64,000 nucleotides of DNA from QIAW01 sp035487295 (GTDB lineage Bacteria; Acidobacteriota; Terriglobia; Terriglobales; Acidobacteriaceae), in contig DATHMH010000010.1 of NCBI GenBank assembly GCA_035487295.1, positions 124,001 to 188,000 of the forward strand, written 5' to 3'. The notes below the pieces were generated by a model. It made no database searches. It saw only the letters and a program-made list of their open reading frames with translations, and was not told the DNA's origin. The position numbers and the translations under genes were made by a program. Below, piece by piece: positions 1-8,580 of this stretch (the first letter of the stretch is position 1; every line of letters begins with the position of its first letter).

Positions 1-28
1 ATTCCGGGGAACACACGGAGGAAGCAAA

Positions 29-376
29 GTGACTATGAAGTCCAGTACCCGGCAGGTGGATGGCGTGACAGTTGTAGACCTGAGCGGAAGAATCACGCTC
101 GGCGAAGGCAGCGTCGTGCTGCGCGATACGGTGCGCGATTTGATCGCGCATGGGGATAAGAAGATTCTCCTGAACCTCGGAGACGTCACCTACATCGACA
201 GTTCGGGGATCGGCGAACTGGTGAGCGCCTTTACCACCGTTCGCAATCAGGGCGGCGAGTTGAAGCTGCTCAAACTTACCAAGAAGGTCCATGACCTGCT
301 GCAAATCACCAAACTTTACACCGTCTTCGACGTCAGGGACGACGAGGCCCAGGCCATCAGTTCATTCAAGAAATAA
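29..376 (+). CDS. STAS-domain anti-sigma factor antagonist
   Basis: 115 residues with a GTG start; a GGAGGAAG ribosome site lies just upstream. The whole protein is one STAS domain of the SpoIIAA/RsbV type. The conserved IDSSGIGEL stretch (about residues 56-64) contains the serine pair where these proteins are phosphorylated by a partner anti-sigma kinase. The usual role is partner switching: the unphosphorylated form binds the kinase and frees a sigma factor or other target. No kinase or phosphatase lies in view, so the target is unknown. The upstream neighbour is cut off by the window edge. Confidence 0.9.
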   Translation: MTMKSSTRQVDGVTVVDLSGRITLGEGSVVLRDTVRDLIAHGDKKILLNLGDVTYIDSSGIGELVSAFTTVRNQGGELKLLKLTKKVHDLLQITKLYTVFDVRDDEAQAISSFKK

Positions 377-380
377 TTGT

Positions 381-450
381 CCCATTGCGTCATCGGGTCA
401 TTGAATCATTGATTGCAATGACCCAATGATTCACTGACTCAATGACCCAA
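381..450. repeat. Intergenic word-like repeat with inverted repeat (TCATTG family)
   Basis: The gap before the CMD gene is made of near-repeats of a TGGGTCATTGAATCATTG-like word on both strands. GGGTCATTG at 395-403 is the perfect reverse complement of CAATGACCC at 416-424, so an RNA hairpin is possible. There is no T-run, so it is not a typical terminator. Related copies lie at 979-1016 and 40561-40620. Confidence 0.55.
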
Positions 451-452
451 TC

Positions 453-977
453 ATGCGTATCACCCGCCTAGACCGCTCCCAGGTTGACGCCGAATCGCAG
501 GCCGTCTATGACGATTTCATGCGCGAGCGCGGCAACGTGCCCAACATGTTCCGCAGCGTGGCCCACCGCCCCGAGATCATGCGCACCATGGTGGCGCACT
601 TCCGCGCCGTCATGAATACGGGCACGGTACCCAAGAAGCTGAAGGAATTGGTCATCCTGCGGACCACCCAGCTCAACCGCTGCGAGTATTGACTGGCCTC
701 GCATACCGTCTTGGCAAGACGGCTGGGCTGGAGCGACGATCAGATTACCAATCTCGCCGAGTTCGAGAAGCGGACTGATTTTTCGGATGCTGAGAAGGCC
801 GCTTTGCGCCTGGCCGAACGCATGACCCTGGACGCGCACAAAGTAGACGAAGATTTGTGGAAACAATTGCGGCAACATTTCAATGAGGGCGAAGTTGTGG
901 AGCTGTGCGCCGCCATCGGACTGTTTAACTACTTCAATCGCTTTAATGATGCGTTGAGGATGGAACCAACAAAATAA
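453..977 (+). CDS. AhpD-like/CMD-family probable selenoprotein (in-frame TGA as Sec)
   Basis: Read through a single in-frame TGA at 690-692, this is a 174-residue carboxymuconolactone decarboxylase/AhpD-fold protein. AhpD peroxidases carry the signature E-x11-C-x2-C-x3-H. Here E65, C77 and H84 fit it exactly, and the TGA falls on the second catalytic cysteine (codon 80), giving CxxU. The frame stays open and family-like for 94 codons after the TGA. A hairpin with a GGC loop follows at a SECIS-like distance. AhpD-like selenoproteins with CxxU are known. The expected role is thiol/selenol peroxide or disulfide chemistry. Automatic gene finders would split it into 453-692 and a second piece starting at TTG 711. 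A nonsense mutation or base error is the alternative. SelA, SelB and SelC are not in the window. Confidence 0.8.
690..722 (+). promoter_or_regulatory. Putative bacterial SECIS element after the UGA codon
   Basis: UGA is at 690-692. CCGUCUU (706-712) pairs perfectly with AAGACGG (716-722), leaving the loop GGC at 713-715. The loop starts 20 nt after the UGA and has G in its first two positions. I recall these as properties of bacterial SECIS elements: a loop about 16-37 nt downstream with a G near its start. The helix lies inside the coding sequence, as bacterial SECIS elements do. Lower-stem pairing is not evident. Confidence 0.65.
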
Positions 978-978
978 G

Positions 979-1016
979 ATTGGGTCATTGAGTCATCGGA
1001 TCATTGGGGCATTGGC
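979..1016. repeat. TCATTG-family intergenic repeat, second copy
   Basis: Directly after the stop codon of the CMD gene, the word TGGGTCATTGAGTCAT and variants are repeated. They match the block at 381-450 in sequence and rhythm. The two blocks bracket the selenoprotein gene closely. Confidence 0.45.
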
Positions 1017-1035
1017 GTGCCGGTTGAGCCAATAT

Positions 1036-1614
1036 TTATTCAACCAAGTTTGACCAAAATTCAATATGTTTGATTTCACAGCCGTGCCGAACACCCCTGA
1101 AATATTGTCCAGGTCCGCGAAAGTAATAGCTGAACTCATTCTCAAAATAATCAAACAAATCAGTGCCATAGTAGATGATGTCGGTTTGATGAACGGAAAA
1201 AACCGGGTTACCGGGTTCATTCGGACGATCGGGTATGTAACGGTGACTTGCGATTGGAATTAAGGTCGGAGCGTTTTTAACGGCTTCCCGCGCGATATTA
1301 AAGGCTACATTGAGAGATGCCGGACGTTCACCCCATTCGGCCCGCCAGAAGACATTGTTTTCTATATCGAAACACATTCCCTCAAGAGGCCATCCCAAAC
1401 GGTCACGAATTCTTTCTTTTTCAGTGTGCCGCCAATTTATGAAGCCGTTTGAGACAGGCAGGGCAAACATTAAGAAGTCCCTTAAATCAGGCGGGAACCG
1501 AAAAGAGTATTCTTCCTCGATGTTTTGAATCTCTCTGGCAGTAAGCGCGGGGGTAAAGCTAACCCCAGCTTTTTCCAGCACGTTCTTGTAATATTCAAGC
1601 TTTGCGGTTTCCAT
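1036..1614 (-). CDS. SMI1/KNR4 (SUKH superfamily) domain protein
   Basis: 192 residues. The N-terminal half has the SUKH pattern of an L-T-x-x-E-I start, an acidic helix, FPPDLRDFL and a G-x-x-x-W segment. The C-terminal half has the GNPVFSVHQ strand and IIYYGTDLFDYFENEF, typical of SMI1/KNR4 proteins. Many bacterial members are immunity proteins for polymorphic toxins, but others are housekeeping or unassigned. It starts 13 nt after the end of the glycosyltransferase gene, so it could share that transcript. No toxin gene is visible beside it, and its substrate or partner is unknown. Confidence 0.75.
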   Translation of the reverse strand: METAKLEYYKNVLEKAGVSFTPALTAREIQNIEEEYSFRFPPDLRDFLMFALPVSNGFINWRHTEKERIRDRLGWPLEGMCFDIENNVFWRAEWGERPASLNVAFNIAREAVKNAPTLIPIASHRYIPDRPNEPGNPVFSVHQTDIIYYGTDLFDYFENEFSYYFRGPGQYFRGVRHGCEIKHIEFWSNLVE

Positions 1615-1627
1615 GACGAGCCCGCCT

Positions 1628-2806
1628 CTATACCAATCCTTTGCGTAACTCTTCCAGCGGGTACTTGGTTCCCCGCCAGGTCACGCCTCCGTTCCACAGG
1701 GTCACGCAGGCGGAGCGCAGCATGGCATAGATCAACAGCACAGCTCCGATGGGATGCGTCAGGACATAAAGGGGCGATATAGGAGCGCGGAACGACATGC
1801 CCAGATAAAAACAGAAGATCGATCCCAGGGCCAGCACAAAACCTAGCTTGCTCCAGCCGGGAGCGAAGACAGCGCCGACGTAGGGCAAGAGCAAAACAAA
1901 AATCAGGCCGGCAACACTGAGCAGCGCCCGCCACCATTGAAATTGGGAAAAGGCAAAGAAGTTCTTGGTCACATTACGAACGAAGCCCAGTGCCCCGGTC
2001 ACCCAATGGATCCTGAGAAGACCCGGGCTAAAGGCGCAGCGCTGGAAGAATCCGTTCTGCTTGACCAGCTTGCCTAGTTTCATGTCTTCGATCACCTCCA
2101 TGCGCAACGCTTTGAAGGTCCCGATGCGTTCATAGACAGAGCGGCGGATCATGTTAAATACCCCACCGCCCATGTACTCGCGGGAAGCAGGATCGGCGAC
2201 TTTCCAGGGGCGATATTGCAGGATGAAGAATGTTGAGAACAGGGCAAGCATCATGCGCTCGCCGGGGTTACGCATCTCCATATCGGGAATCAAAGTCAGG
2301 TGATCGGTCAGCAAAGCCTCGGCATAAGCAACGGCGCGGCGTAGAGCATCCGGGCGGTAGATCACGTCGGCATCGGTGAACAGCAGCCAATCACCGCTGG
2401 CCTCTTGCGCTGCCTTCCACATGGCGTGCGGCTTGCCCAGCCAGCCTGGTGGAAGCTCCGCGATATGAATGACGTGTAGTTTGCCGTTAGAAGCCGACGC
2501 GATGCTGTCCATGATTTTGCCGGTGCGGTCGGTCGAGCGGTCGTTGACCGCGATGATTTCGTAGTCGGCGTAATCAAGCTGGAGCAGTGAAACTAATCCA
2601 GCTTCGATATTTGCCTCTTCGTTCAACGCGGGAACAATGATGCTGACCTTGGGCTGAGGTGTTTTCAGGTCCCATTGCGGCTGGCTGATGTCATCCACCT
2701 GCCGCATGCCAAAGGCAGTTTCCACCAGGCGCAACAGCCATATCCCGCCGAGAATGCAGCCGGCGGTCCAGTAAAACCAGTGGGCATAGAACGGCTGCAG
2801 GTTCAT
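1628..2806 (-). CDS. Membrane glycosyltransferase family 2, HpnB/CrtQ-like
   Basis: 392 residues. An N-terminal membrane helix (about 9-27) is followed by a GT-A domain with VSIIVPALNEE, the VNDRSTDRT loop and the metal-binding DxD-type TDAD (144-147). A C-terminal group of three or four membrane helices ends in the WRGTKYPLEELR tail. Architecture and the ELPPGW-x-GK stretch recall the hopene-associated HpnB and carotenoid CrtQ enzymes, which transfer sugars to isoprenoid lipids. The substrate is not proven. The start codon overlaps the MFS gene stop (ATGA type), so the two are cotranscribed. The nearby hopanoid clusters make a hopanoid or carotenoid acceptor plausible. Confidence 0.8.
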   Translation of the reverse strand: MNLQPFYAHWFYWTAGCILGGIWLLRLVETAFGMRQVDDISQPQWDLKTPQPKVSIIVPALNEEANIEAGLVSLLQLDYADYEIIAVNDRSTDRTGKIMDSIASASNGKLHVIHIAELPPGWLGKPHAMWKAAQEASGDWLLFTDADVIYRPDALRRAVAYAEALLTDHLTLIPDMEMRNPGERMMLALFSTFFILQYRPWKVADPASREYMGGGVFNMIRRSVYERIGTFKALRMEVIEDMKLGKLVKQNGFFQRCAFSPGLLRIHWVTGALGFVRNVTKNFFAFSQFQWWRALLSVAGLIFVLLLPYVGAVFAPGWSKLGFVLALGSIFCFYLGMSFRAPISPLYVLTHPIGAVLLIYAMLRSACVTLWNGGVTWRGTKYPLEELRKGLV

Positions 2807-4065
2807 ATCGATTTTGTTCCGCTGAAGTCTGCTTTGGCGGCAATCGCCTCTTCGGTTATGGGCACCGAAGGTGCGAAGCGCGTCCCATAAAACAGAATCA
2901 CACCCGAGAACAAGCAGGCCACCATGGCGGGGACAAATGCAATTGATAACGAGCTATGGTCGGAGATGAATCCCATCAACGGCGGCGAGGGAACGTCACC
3001 AAGGATGTGGATGATAAACAAGTTTAGCGCCAGTGCCGTAGAGCGGATGGGAGCAGCCACTGAGTTCACTACAGCGGCGTTCAGCGGGCCTGTATTAGCC
3101 AGCAGGAAGAAAACCGCGAGCAGCATGGCGGGATACATAAGCGCTCCGGCACGAAAAATTGCCACCGCCATAAAGGGAATAGCCAGCAGCATACTCCAGG
3201 CTGAAACGTGATAATAGGCCGCTTTGTTCCGGCGCAGCAACCAATCCGCCAGCCAGCCGCCGGCCAGCGTAGCTACAACGCCGTCAAAGAGCGTAATCTC
3301 GCCGAAGACGCGGTTTGCATCCGATAGCGGAATGCTGCGCACCCGTGACAAAAACGTAGGCATCCAGACGGCCAGTCCGCCAATTGCGAAGATATACATT
3401 GCCTGCCCGAGAGAAGCAGTCCAGTATGCCGGATTGCGCGTCAAGCCCAGCAGGGTGGCGCGTTCAGGCGTGGCGAAGAGGCGGTCGGCGTGGCCGCGTT
3501 GCGGTTCAGGAATCAGCATTATCATCAGGGCAAGCAGAAACCCAGGCAGGGCGGCAACGTAAAAAGGCGAACGCCAGCCGTGGAGAGGGCCGAGATATCC
3601 TCCTAACACGTACCCTGCGGCGCTGCCGGCGGGAAGCGCTGAATTCAAAATGGCGAGCATGCGCCCGCGCTGGTGCTCGGGAAAGAGATCGGAGACCAGC
3701 GAGGGCGCAATGACAACAAAGCTGCCTTCCCCAATGCCGACGATAGTGTGCCGCACCAGCAGCGATTGATAATCATGGGTCACAGCAGTCAGTAGAGTGG
3801 CGCCGCTCCACACCATGGCTCCGGCAGCCACCAGCCATTTTCGAGGGTAACGATCAGCCAGCACGCCAATCACCGGCGAGGTAAGCATGTAACAGAAAAA
3901 GAAGACACTGGTCAGCCATCCCATATCGGCGTCGCTGCGGTGAAACTCCTTTTGAATCAGGGGCTGCACCGCAGAGAGCACAGAGCGGTCGACGTAATTG
4001 AAAAAATTCAGTCCTGTCAGGACGGCCAAAGCGATAGCGGGATAAATTTTGCCGGCTGATTTCAT
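2803..4065 (-). CDS. MFS transporter, Spinster-like
   Basis: 420 residues with about 12 hydrophobic segments. The N-terminus has the NFFNYVDRSVLS signature of Spinster-type MFS proteins. The loop 2-3 motif GVLADRYPRKW is the classic MFS motif A. The family includes sphingolipid and other lipid carriers, and also sugar or organic-acid carriers. Coupling to a membrane glycosyltransferase by a 4-nt overlap suggests a lipid or lipid-precursor substrate, which is inference only. queF lies 102 nt upstream on the same strand. Confidence 0.85.
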   Translation of the reverse strand: MKSAGKIYPAIALAVLTGLNFFNYVDRSVLSAVQPLIQKEFHRSDADMGWLTSVFFFCYMLTSPVIGVLADRYPRKWLVAAGAMVWSGATLLTAVTHDYQSLLVRHTIVGIGEGSFVVIAPSLVSDLFPEHQRGRMLAILNSALPAGSAAGYVLGGYLGPLHGWRSPFYVAALPGFLLALMIMLIPEPQRGHADRLFATPERATLLGLTRNPAYWTASLGQAMYIFAIGGLAVWMPTFLSRVRSIPLSDANRVFGEITLFDGVVATLAGGWLADWLLRRNKAAYYHVSAWSMLLAIPFMAVAIFRAGALMYPAMLLAVFFLLANTGPLNAAVVNSVAAPIRSTALALNLFIIHILGDVPSPPLMGFISDHSSLSIAFVPAMVACLFSGVILFYGTRFAPSVPITEEAIAAKADFSGTKSI

Positions 4066-4167
4066 GATGTGTCAGGTCTTATGTGATTTGCCTCAGAATC
4101 TAAAGCCAGTGCTCTCTTAATTGCACGGTTAAAAAGCTGTGTCCCTCCGAAAAGATTTCGTTCTTTA

Positions 4168-4566
4168 CTACTTCTTCGGCCGGGGATAACGCGCTTCGAT
4201 CGTGGTGCCAATGCCGCCGCGCGGCCGGAATTCCCCGGTTACCACCGCCCAGACAGGCTGGACGGCGCGAACCACGTCATCGAGTACGCGGTTGACGATG
4301 TTTTCCTGGAAGATACCCAGATTGCGGTAGGTGAGAAGGTATTCTTTCAGCGATTTCAATTCAAGACAGAGCTTGCCGGGCATGTAGCGGATCTTCAGCA
4401 CGCCAAAGTCGGGCAGGCCGGTTTTAGGACACACCGAGGTAAACTCGGGAACATCGACGATGATTTCGTAGCCCGAAAACTGGTTCGGCCAGGTTTCTAT
4501 GTCGGGGAACTCTGCGTCAAGTCCGGCGGCGGCGTGCTCCGGCGTGTAACGGGGCGCTTTGGGCAT
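4168..4566 (-). CDS. queF: NADPH-dependent 7-cyano-7-deazaguanine (preQ0) reductase
   Basis: 132 residues, the short unimodular (B. subtilis-type) QueF. The catalytic cysteine is C46 in SVCPKTGLPDFG, with the proton-relay aspartate D53. The ELKSLKEYLLTYRN segment is the nucleobase-binding QueF signature. The enzyme reduces the nitrile of preQ0 to the aminomethyl group of preQ1, the precursor of queuosine in tRNA. No queC, queD or queE is adjacent. I looked for a preQ1 riboswitch in the leader and did not see one. The C-terminal GIGTTIEARYPR tail is also typical. Confidence 0.95.
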   Translation of the reverse strand: MPKAPRYTPEHAAAGLDAEFPDIETWPNQFSGYEIIVDVPEFTSVCPKTGLPDFGVLKIRYMPGKLCLELKSLKEYLLTYRNLGIFQENIVNRVLDDVVRAVQPVWAVVTGEFRPRGGIGTTIEARYPRPKK

Positions 4567-4793
4567 GTAGGTATTGTAGCGTGTAGCTCTTAGGTATCGG
4601 CTTTCGGCTCTTTCCTATAAATTTATGGGACGAAATGCAGACTGGGGCATCTATTACAAATAGCAAACGAACACGCCAATATGGCGTGTATTTGCCTGAA
4701 GGGAAAGGCTGTTGGGCAGGCAAGCAGGAAATGTAAAGCTGCGTCAGATATACTAAATTGTTTTCCCCTCAACATGCCCGGAATGGTAATGGC

Positions 4794-6053
4794 ATGAACT
4801 TTGGAAGAACAAAGGAACGGTTATTGAGTAAGCGAATTTGGACCATTATTGCCGGGATTGTGATCGCTGTTGTGGTGTTCGCCGCATTCATGACGACCTC
4901 CAAGGGAGACGTCCCTGTACGCAGCGAACTCGCCAAACGTGAGAGCATCACCGTCAATATCCAGACCAACGGCAAAATCGAGCCGATTCAGAATTTCGAA
5001 GCGCATGCTCCCGCGGCGACTACGGTAAAAAAGCTGATGGTCAATGAAGGCGACGTGGTGAAAAAAGGAGAGCTCCTGTTGCAGCTTGACGATGCCGCAG
5101 CACGCGCCCAGGCAGCCACGGCAGCGGCACAGATGCGCGCCGCCGACGCCGAAGTAGCTTCGGTAAAGGGCGGGGGTACGCACGAAGAAGTGCTGACCAC
5201 GCAGACAAGCCTGGTCAAAGCCAAAGGTGATCTGGATGCGGCGCAACGCACCTTGGACGCAACCAAGCGCCTGGAGCAGAGCGGCTCGGCCTCTGCGGCT
5301 GAAGTTTCCGCCGCCGAGAACCGCTTTCAAAGCGCGCAAGCAGAGGTGAATCTGCTGCAGCAAAAACTCAAAGGACGCTATTCCCCGCCGGAAGTAGAGC
5401 GTGTTTTTGCGCAAAAGACAGAAGCGCAGGCGGCGTATGCTGCGGCCCAGGATATATTGCAAAACTCCAATATCCGCGCCCCGCAGGATGGCATCGTGTA
5501 TTCGCTGCCGGTGCGCCAGGGGCAATACGTGAATCCAGGCGACCTGCTGCTGCAGGTGGCGAACCTTCAGAAGGTTCAAGTACGCGGATTTGTGGATGAG
5601 CCCGATATCGGACGCCTGCAAAAAGGACAAAAGGTCTCCATCACCTGGGACGCGATTCCCGGCCGGGTCTGGGAAGGCACGCTGACCCGGGTGCCGACGA
5701 CGGTGATCCTGCGCATCACCCGCTCTGTAGGCGAGATCACCTGCGAGGTGGATAACGGCGACGGCAAGCTGCTGCCCAATATCAACGTGAATGTGACCAT
5801 CCTGACGGCCCACGAGGACAACGCGCTTACCGTCTCCCGTGAGGCCATGCATCAGGAGGACCACGTGCACTTTGTGTATCAAATTGTGAACGGCAAATTG
5901 AAACGCATGAACGTGGAAACTGCGGTCTTCAACCTCACCCGCATCCAGGTGGTGAAAGGATTAGACGATGGCGCCGAAGTGGCCCTGGGCGCAATGAATG
6001 GCACGCCGCTGCAGCCCGGAGCCACAGTCCACGTGGTACAACGCAGTAACTGA
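4794..6053 (+). CDS. Membrane-fusion adaptor protein (HlyD/MacA/RND-MFP family)
   Basis: 419 residues from the ATG at 4794; a TTG 12 codons upstream extends the frame but lacks support. One N-terminal membrane anchor (RIWTIIAGIVIAVVVFAAFM) is followed by a lipoyl/barrel-sandwich half (NEGDVVKKGELLLQLDDA). An Ala/Gln-rich coiled-coil hairpin comes next (about 90-190), then the second lipoyl half (IRAPQDGIVYSLPVRQGQ) and beta-barrel domains. Such adaptors link an inner-membrane pump to a TolC-type channel. No RND, ABC or MFS pump lies in this operon, although a TolC-like gene does. It is the first gene of the plus-strand set leading to hpnJ. Confidence 0.88.
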   Translation: MNFGRTKERLLSKRIWTIIAGIVIAVVVFAAFMTTSKGDVPVRSELAKRESITVNIQTNGKIEPIQNFEAHAPAATTVKKLMVNEGDVVKKGELLLQLDDAAARAQAATAAAQMRAADAEVASVKGGGTHEEVLTTQTSLVKAKGDLDAAQRTLDATKRLEQSGSASAAEVSAAENRFQSAQAEVNLLQQKLKGRYSPPEVERVFAQKTEAQAAYAAAQDILQNSNIRAPQDGIVYSLPVRQGQYVNPGDLLLQVANLQKVQVRGFVDEPDIGRLQKGQKVSITWDAIPGRVWEGTLTRVPTTVILRITRSVGEITCEVDNGDGKLLPNINVNVTILTAHEDNALTVSREAMHQEDHVHFVYQIVNGKLKRMNVETAVFNLTRIQVVKGLDDGAEVALGAMNGTPLQPGATVHVVQRSN

Positions 6054-6075
6054 TTTACTTGTCTTTTCTAAACGA

Positions 6076-7053
6076 ATGAAAACTATTTTATTGTTTGCTG
6101 CTCTTTTCATAACAGCTTCCAACGCTTATGCCGCTGACGCCAATCTGCGTCAAATGCTGGCCGACGGCCAGGCCAATGAAGCTTTGGCGGCCTTGAAGGC
6201 GAAAACCGAGTCTTCCCCGAAAGATGCCGAGGCTTTTCACCAGCTCGCGCATGCCTACTATGTAATGGAGCGCTGGGACGACGCCATTGCCGCCGAACAA
6301 CAGGCGGTAAACCTGGCGCCCAATAACAGCGAATACCATCTCATTCTGGGTTGTGCCTATGGCGAAAAGGCGGATTCAATTTCCAAATTCGCATTTTTTA
6401 CCGCCGTGCATTTGGCCCATGTAACCCGCGCGGAATTCGAAAAGGCGGTGGAGCTCGATGGCAACAATGTCGAGGCCCGCCGTGACCTGGCCGAATATTA
6501 CGCGCAAGCGCCGGGCTTTTTTGGTCTTGGCGGCAGCAAGGAAAAGGCCCGCGCCCAGGCCGAAAAAATAAAGGACATTGATGCCGTGTCCTATCACTGG
6601 ATCAGGGCCCGCACCGCGGAAGAGGACAAAAAGAACGATGTGGCAGAGGCAGAATATGGCGCCGCCCTCGTGGCCTCCTCCAACCCGGCGAAAGATTGGC
6701 TGGAGTTTGCCTCCTACTATCGCCACAAAAAGCGCTTCCCTGAAATGGAAACTGCCATCAACAAAGCGGTATCGCTCGACAACCAGAAGCCGAGCTACGT
6801 ATTGTTCGACGCCGCCTCGCAGCTACTGCGCGCCGGCCGCAACTTCCCTCTGGCGACTACCCTGGCGCGTAAATATATCGCCGAAGAAAGGCATGCCGAT
6901 GAAGCGCCTGTCTTTCAGGCGCATTTCCTTCTAGGACAGCTTCTCGAGAAACAGGGCGACAAAAAAGCAGCGGCTGAGGAATACCAAATCGCTCTCTCCC
7001 AGGCCAGCGATTTCAAGCGCGCCCAGGACGCCTTAAAGAATTTGCAGGAGTAG
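6076..7053 (+). CDS. Secreted TPR-repeat protein
   Basis: 325 residues from the ATG at 6076, chosen because a clean signal peptide begins there (ILLFAALFITASNAYA, cleavage after about residue 19). The rest is TPR helices: AFHQLAHAYYVMERWDDAIAAEQQAV and similar 34-residue units near the N-terminus, and a last one near 285-320. It begins 22 nt after the adaptor gene, so it belongs to the same transcript. TPR proteins in the periplasm usually scaffold envelope complexes. A role in assembling the adaptor and TolC-like channel is inferred from position only. Confidence 0.8.
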   Translation: MKTILLFAALFITASNAYAADANLRQMLADGQANEALAALKAKTESSPKDAEAFHQLAHAYYVMERWDDAIAAEQQAVNLAPNNSEYHLILGCAYGEKADSISKFAFFTAVHLAHVTRAEFEKAVELDGNNVEARRDLAEYYAQAPGFFGLGGSKEKARAQAEKIKDIDAVSYHWIRARTAEEDKKNDVAEAEYGAALVASSNPAKDWLEFASYYRHKKRFPEMETAINKAVSLDNQKPSYVLFDAASQLLRAGRNFPLATTLARKYIAEERHADEAPVFQAHFLLGQLLEKQGDKKAAAEEYQIALSQASDFKRAQDALKNLQE

Positions 7054-7221
7054 TTCCCATCTCCCAATTTTTGGGACGAACGACCCACGCGCCTTCTCAT
7101 TTCAACTGCGCTGAAACGTCTCTATAATAATCCCCCCTGTTCACAGCCGGCAGGGGCTGTATCACACGATTCTTGTTATACTTCCAGATTCCTTGATTCC
7201 AACTTTTACAAGGTGATGGGG

Positions 7222-8571
7222 ATGCGAATCACATTGCGCTCTTTTAATTGCTTTCTGGCTGTCTTAACCATCTTTGCTGCAGTCAGCTCAAAGGCTGCTG
7301 AGCCGCTGCCGTTCCACCGGGCTATTGATCTGGCCTTGCGTCACAGCACTACCATGGCCATTGCCACGGCCGACCAGGCGAGGGCGCACGCGGCTGTGCA
7401 AGCAGGGCGTAACCTGTTTCTGCCGCGTGTAGATTTCGGCTCGGGCGCGGCCTTCACGTACGGATTTCCGCTGAGCATCGAAGGCTCCGCGCCCACCATC
7501 TTCAACGTCACCACCCAGCAGTATCTCTTCAATCCCGCCCAACACGAGTTCCTGCGCTCTTACACCAGCGACTGGCATGCCACAACTCATCTCTCAGACG
7601 ACAAGAAAAACCAGGTAATCCTGGAAACGGCCACCGATTACGTCGAGCTGGATACTGTGACCTCGATGTTGAGCATTTTGCAGCAGCAGGACGAAGCGGC
7701 GCAACGCGCCGAACAGGTGGTCAGCGAACGGGTCAACCAGGGCGTTGACAGCCAGGTTGAGCTGACCAGGGCCAAACTGGCCAGCGCGCATGTGCGCATG
7801 AAAGCCGCGCAGGCACAAACCACGGCCGACCTGCTGCGCGAGCGGCTGTCGCAGCTTACGGGATTGCCGGTGGCAGAGATCCAAACTGCAACCGAATCGA
7901 TTCCCAAGCTGCCGGAAGTCCATCAGGAAGATGACCTGATGGCGAAAGCGGTGGAATACAGTCCCGCAATCAAGGCGGCAAATAATCAGGCGATAGCGAA
8001 AGGCTTTACCGCCAAGGGCGAACATAAGCAGCTTTATCCCAGCATCGACCTCGCCGGCCAGTACGGCTACTTTGCTAAATTCAATAACTTCCAGGATTTT
8101 TTCAAGAAGTTTCAAACTAACAATGCCGTCTATGGTGTCGTGATTCGCATTCCCGTCTTCAATACCGCGCAGAAGGCGCGCGCCCAGGCTGCCGATGAGG
8201 AAGCCATCATCGCCAGAAAACAGGCCGAAGACGTAAAAGACCAGGTGTCTTCCGAGACCCTGAGGCTGCAACGTTCAATCCGCCAGCTTGCCGAGGCCAA
8301 GGAAATAGCGCGGCTCGACCATGAACTGGCTCAGGCAGACGTAGAAGCGGCGCAGGCGCGTCTGCAGGCCGGGACAGCCAATATCAAAGACGAGCAGCAG
8401 GCCCGGGTGCACGAGCACGAAACCTATATCAACCTGCTGGATGCTTCCTTTGCCCTTGATCAGACGCAAATACAATTGCTGCGCGCCACCGGCGATCTGC
8501 AGCGCTGGGCCATAGCTCCGGAGACAGGGACGCCCGCTTCTACAAGCAATCCCACTCCCAACAATCCATAA
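7222..8571 (+). CDS. TolC-family outer-membrane channel protein
   Basis: 449 residues from the ATG at 7222; GTG 7213 and ATG 7216 are alternative starts a few codons upstream. A signal peptide (FLAVLTIFAAVSSKAAE) precedes two long helical repeats of the OEP type. The first contains LALRHSTTMAIATADQARAHAAVQAGRN and the second VEYSPAIKAANNQAIAKGF, each followed by long coiled-coil regions. A Ser/Thr/Pro tail ends the protein. A TATAAT box at 7123-7128 could start a separate transcript. With the adaptor upstream it would form the outer half of a tripartite exporter. Confidence 0.85.
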   Translation: MRITLRSFNCFLAVLTIFAAVSSKAAEPLPFHRAIDLALRHSTTMAIATADQARAHAAVQAGRNLFLPRVDFGSGAAFTYGFPLSIEGSAPTIFNVTTQQYLFNPAQHEFLRSYTSDWHATTHLSDDKKNQVILETATDYVELDTVTSMLSILQQQDEAAQRAEQVVSERVNQGVDSQVELTRAKLASAHVRMKAAQAQTTADLLRERLSQLTGLPVAEIQTATESIPKLPEVHQEDDLMAKAVEYSPAIKAANNQAIAKGFTAKGEHKQLYPSIDLAGQYGYFAKFNNFQDFFKKFQTNNAVYGVVIRIPVFNTAQKARAQAADEEAIIARKQAEDVKDQVSSETLRLQRSIRQLAEAKEIARLDHELAQADVEAAQARLQAGTANIKDEQQARVHEHETYINLLDASFALDQTQIQLLRATGDLQRWAIAPETGTPASTSNPTPNNP

Positions 8572-8580
8572 AGACAAAGT

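Noticed and set aside
395..424. Terminator after the STAS gene
   Set aside because: A 9-bp hairpin exists but there is no T-run; better described as part of the TCATTG repeat.
711..977. Separate 88-codon gene starting at TTG 711
   Set aside because: Same frame as the upstream piece and missing the N-terminal half of the CMD domain; it is the continuation past the TGA.
4567..4793. preQ1 riboswitch before queF
   Set aside because: I looked for the H-type pseudoknot with a C-rich loop and A-rich tail near the ribosome site and did not find it.
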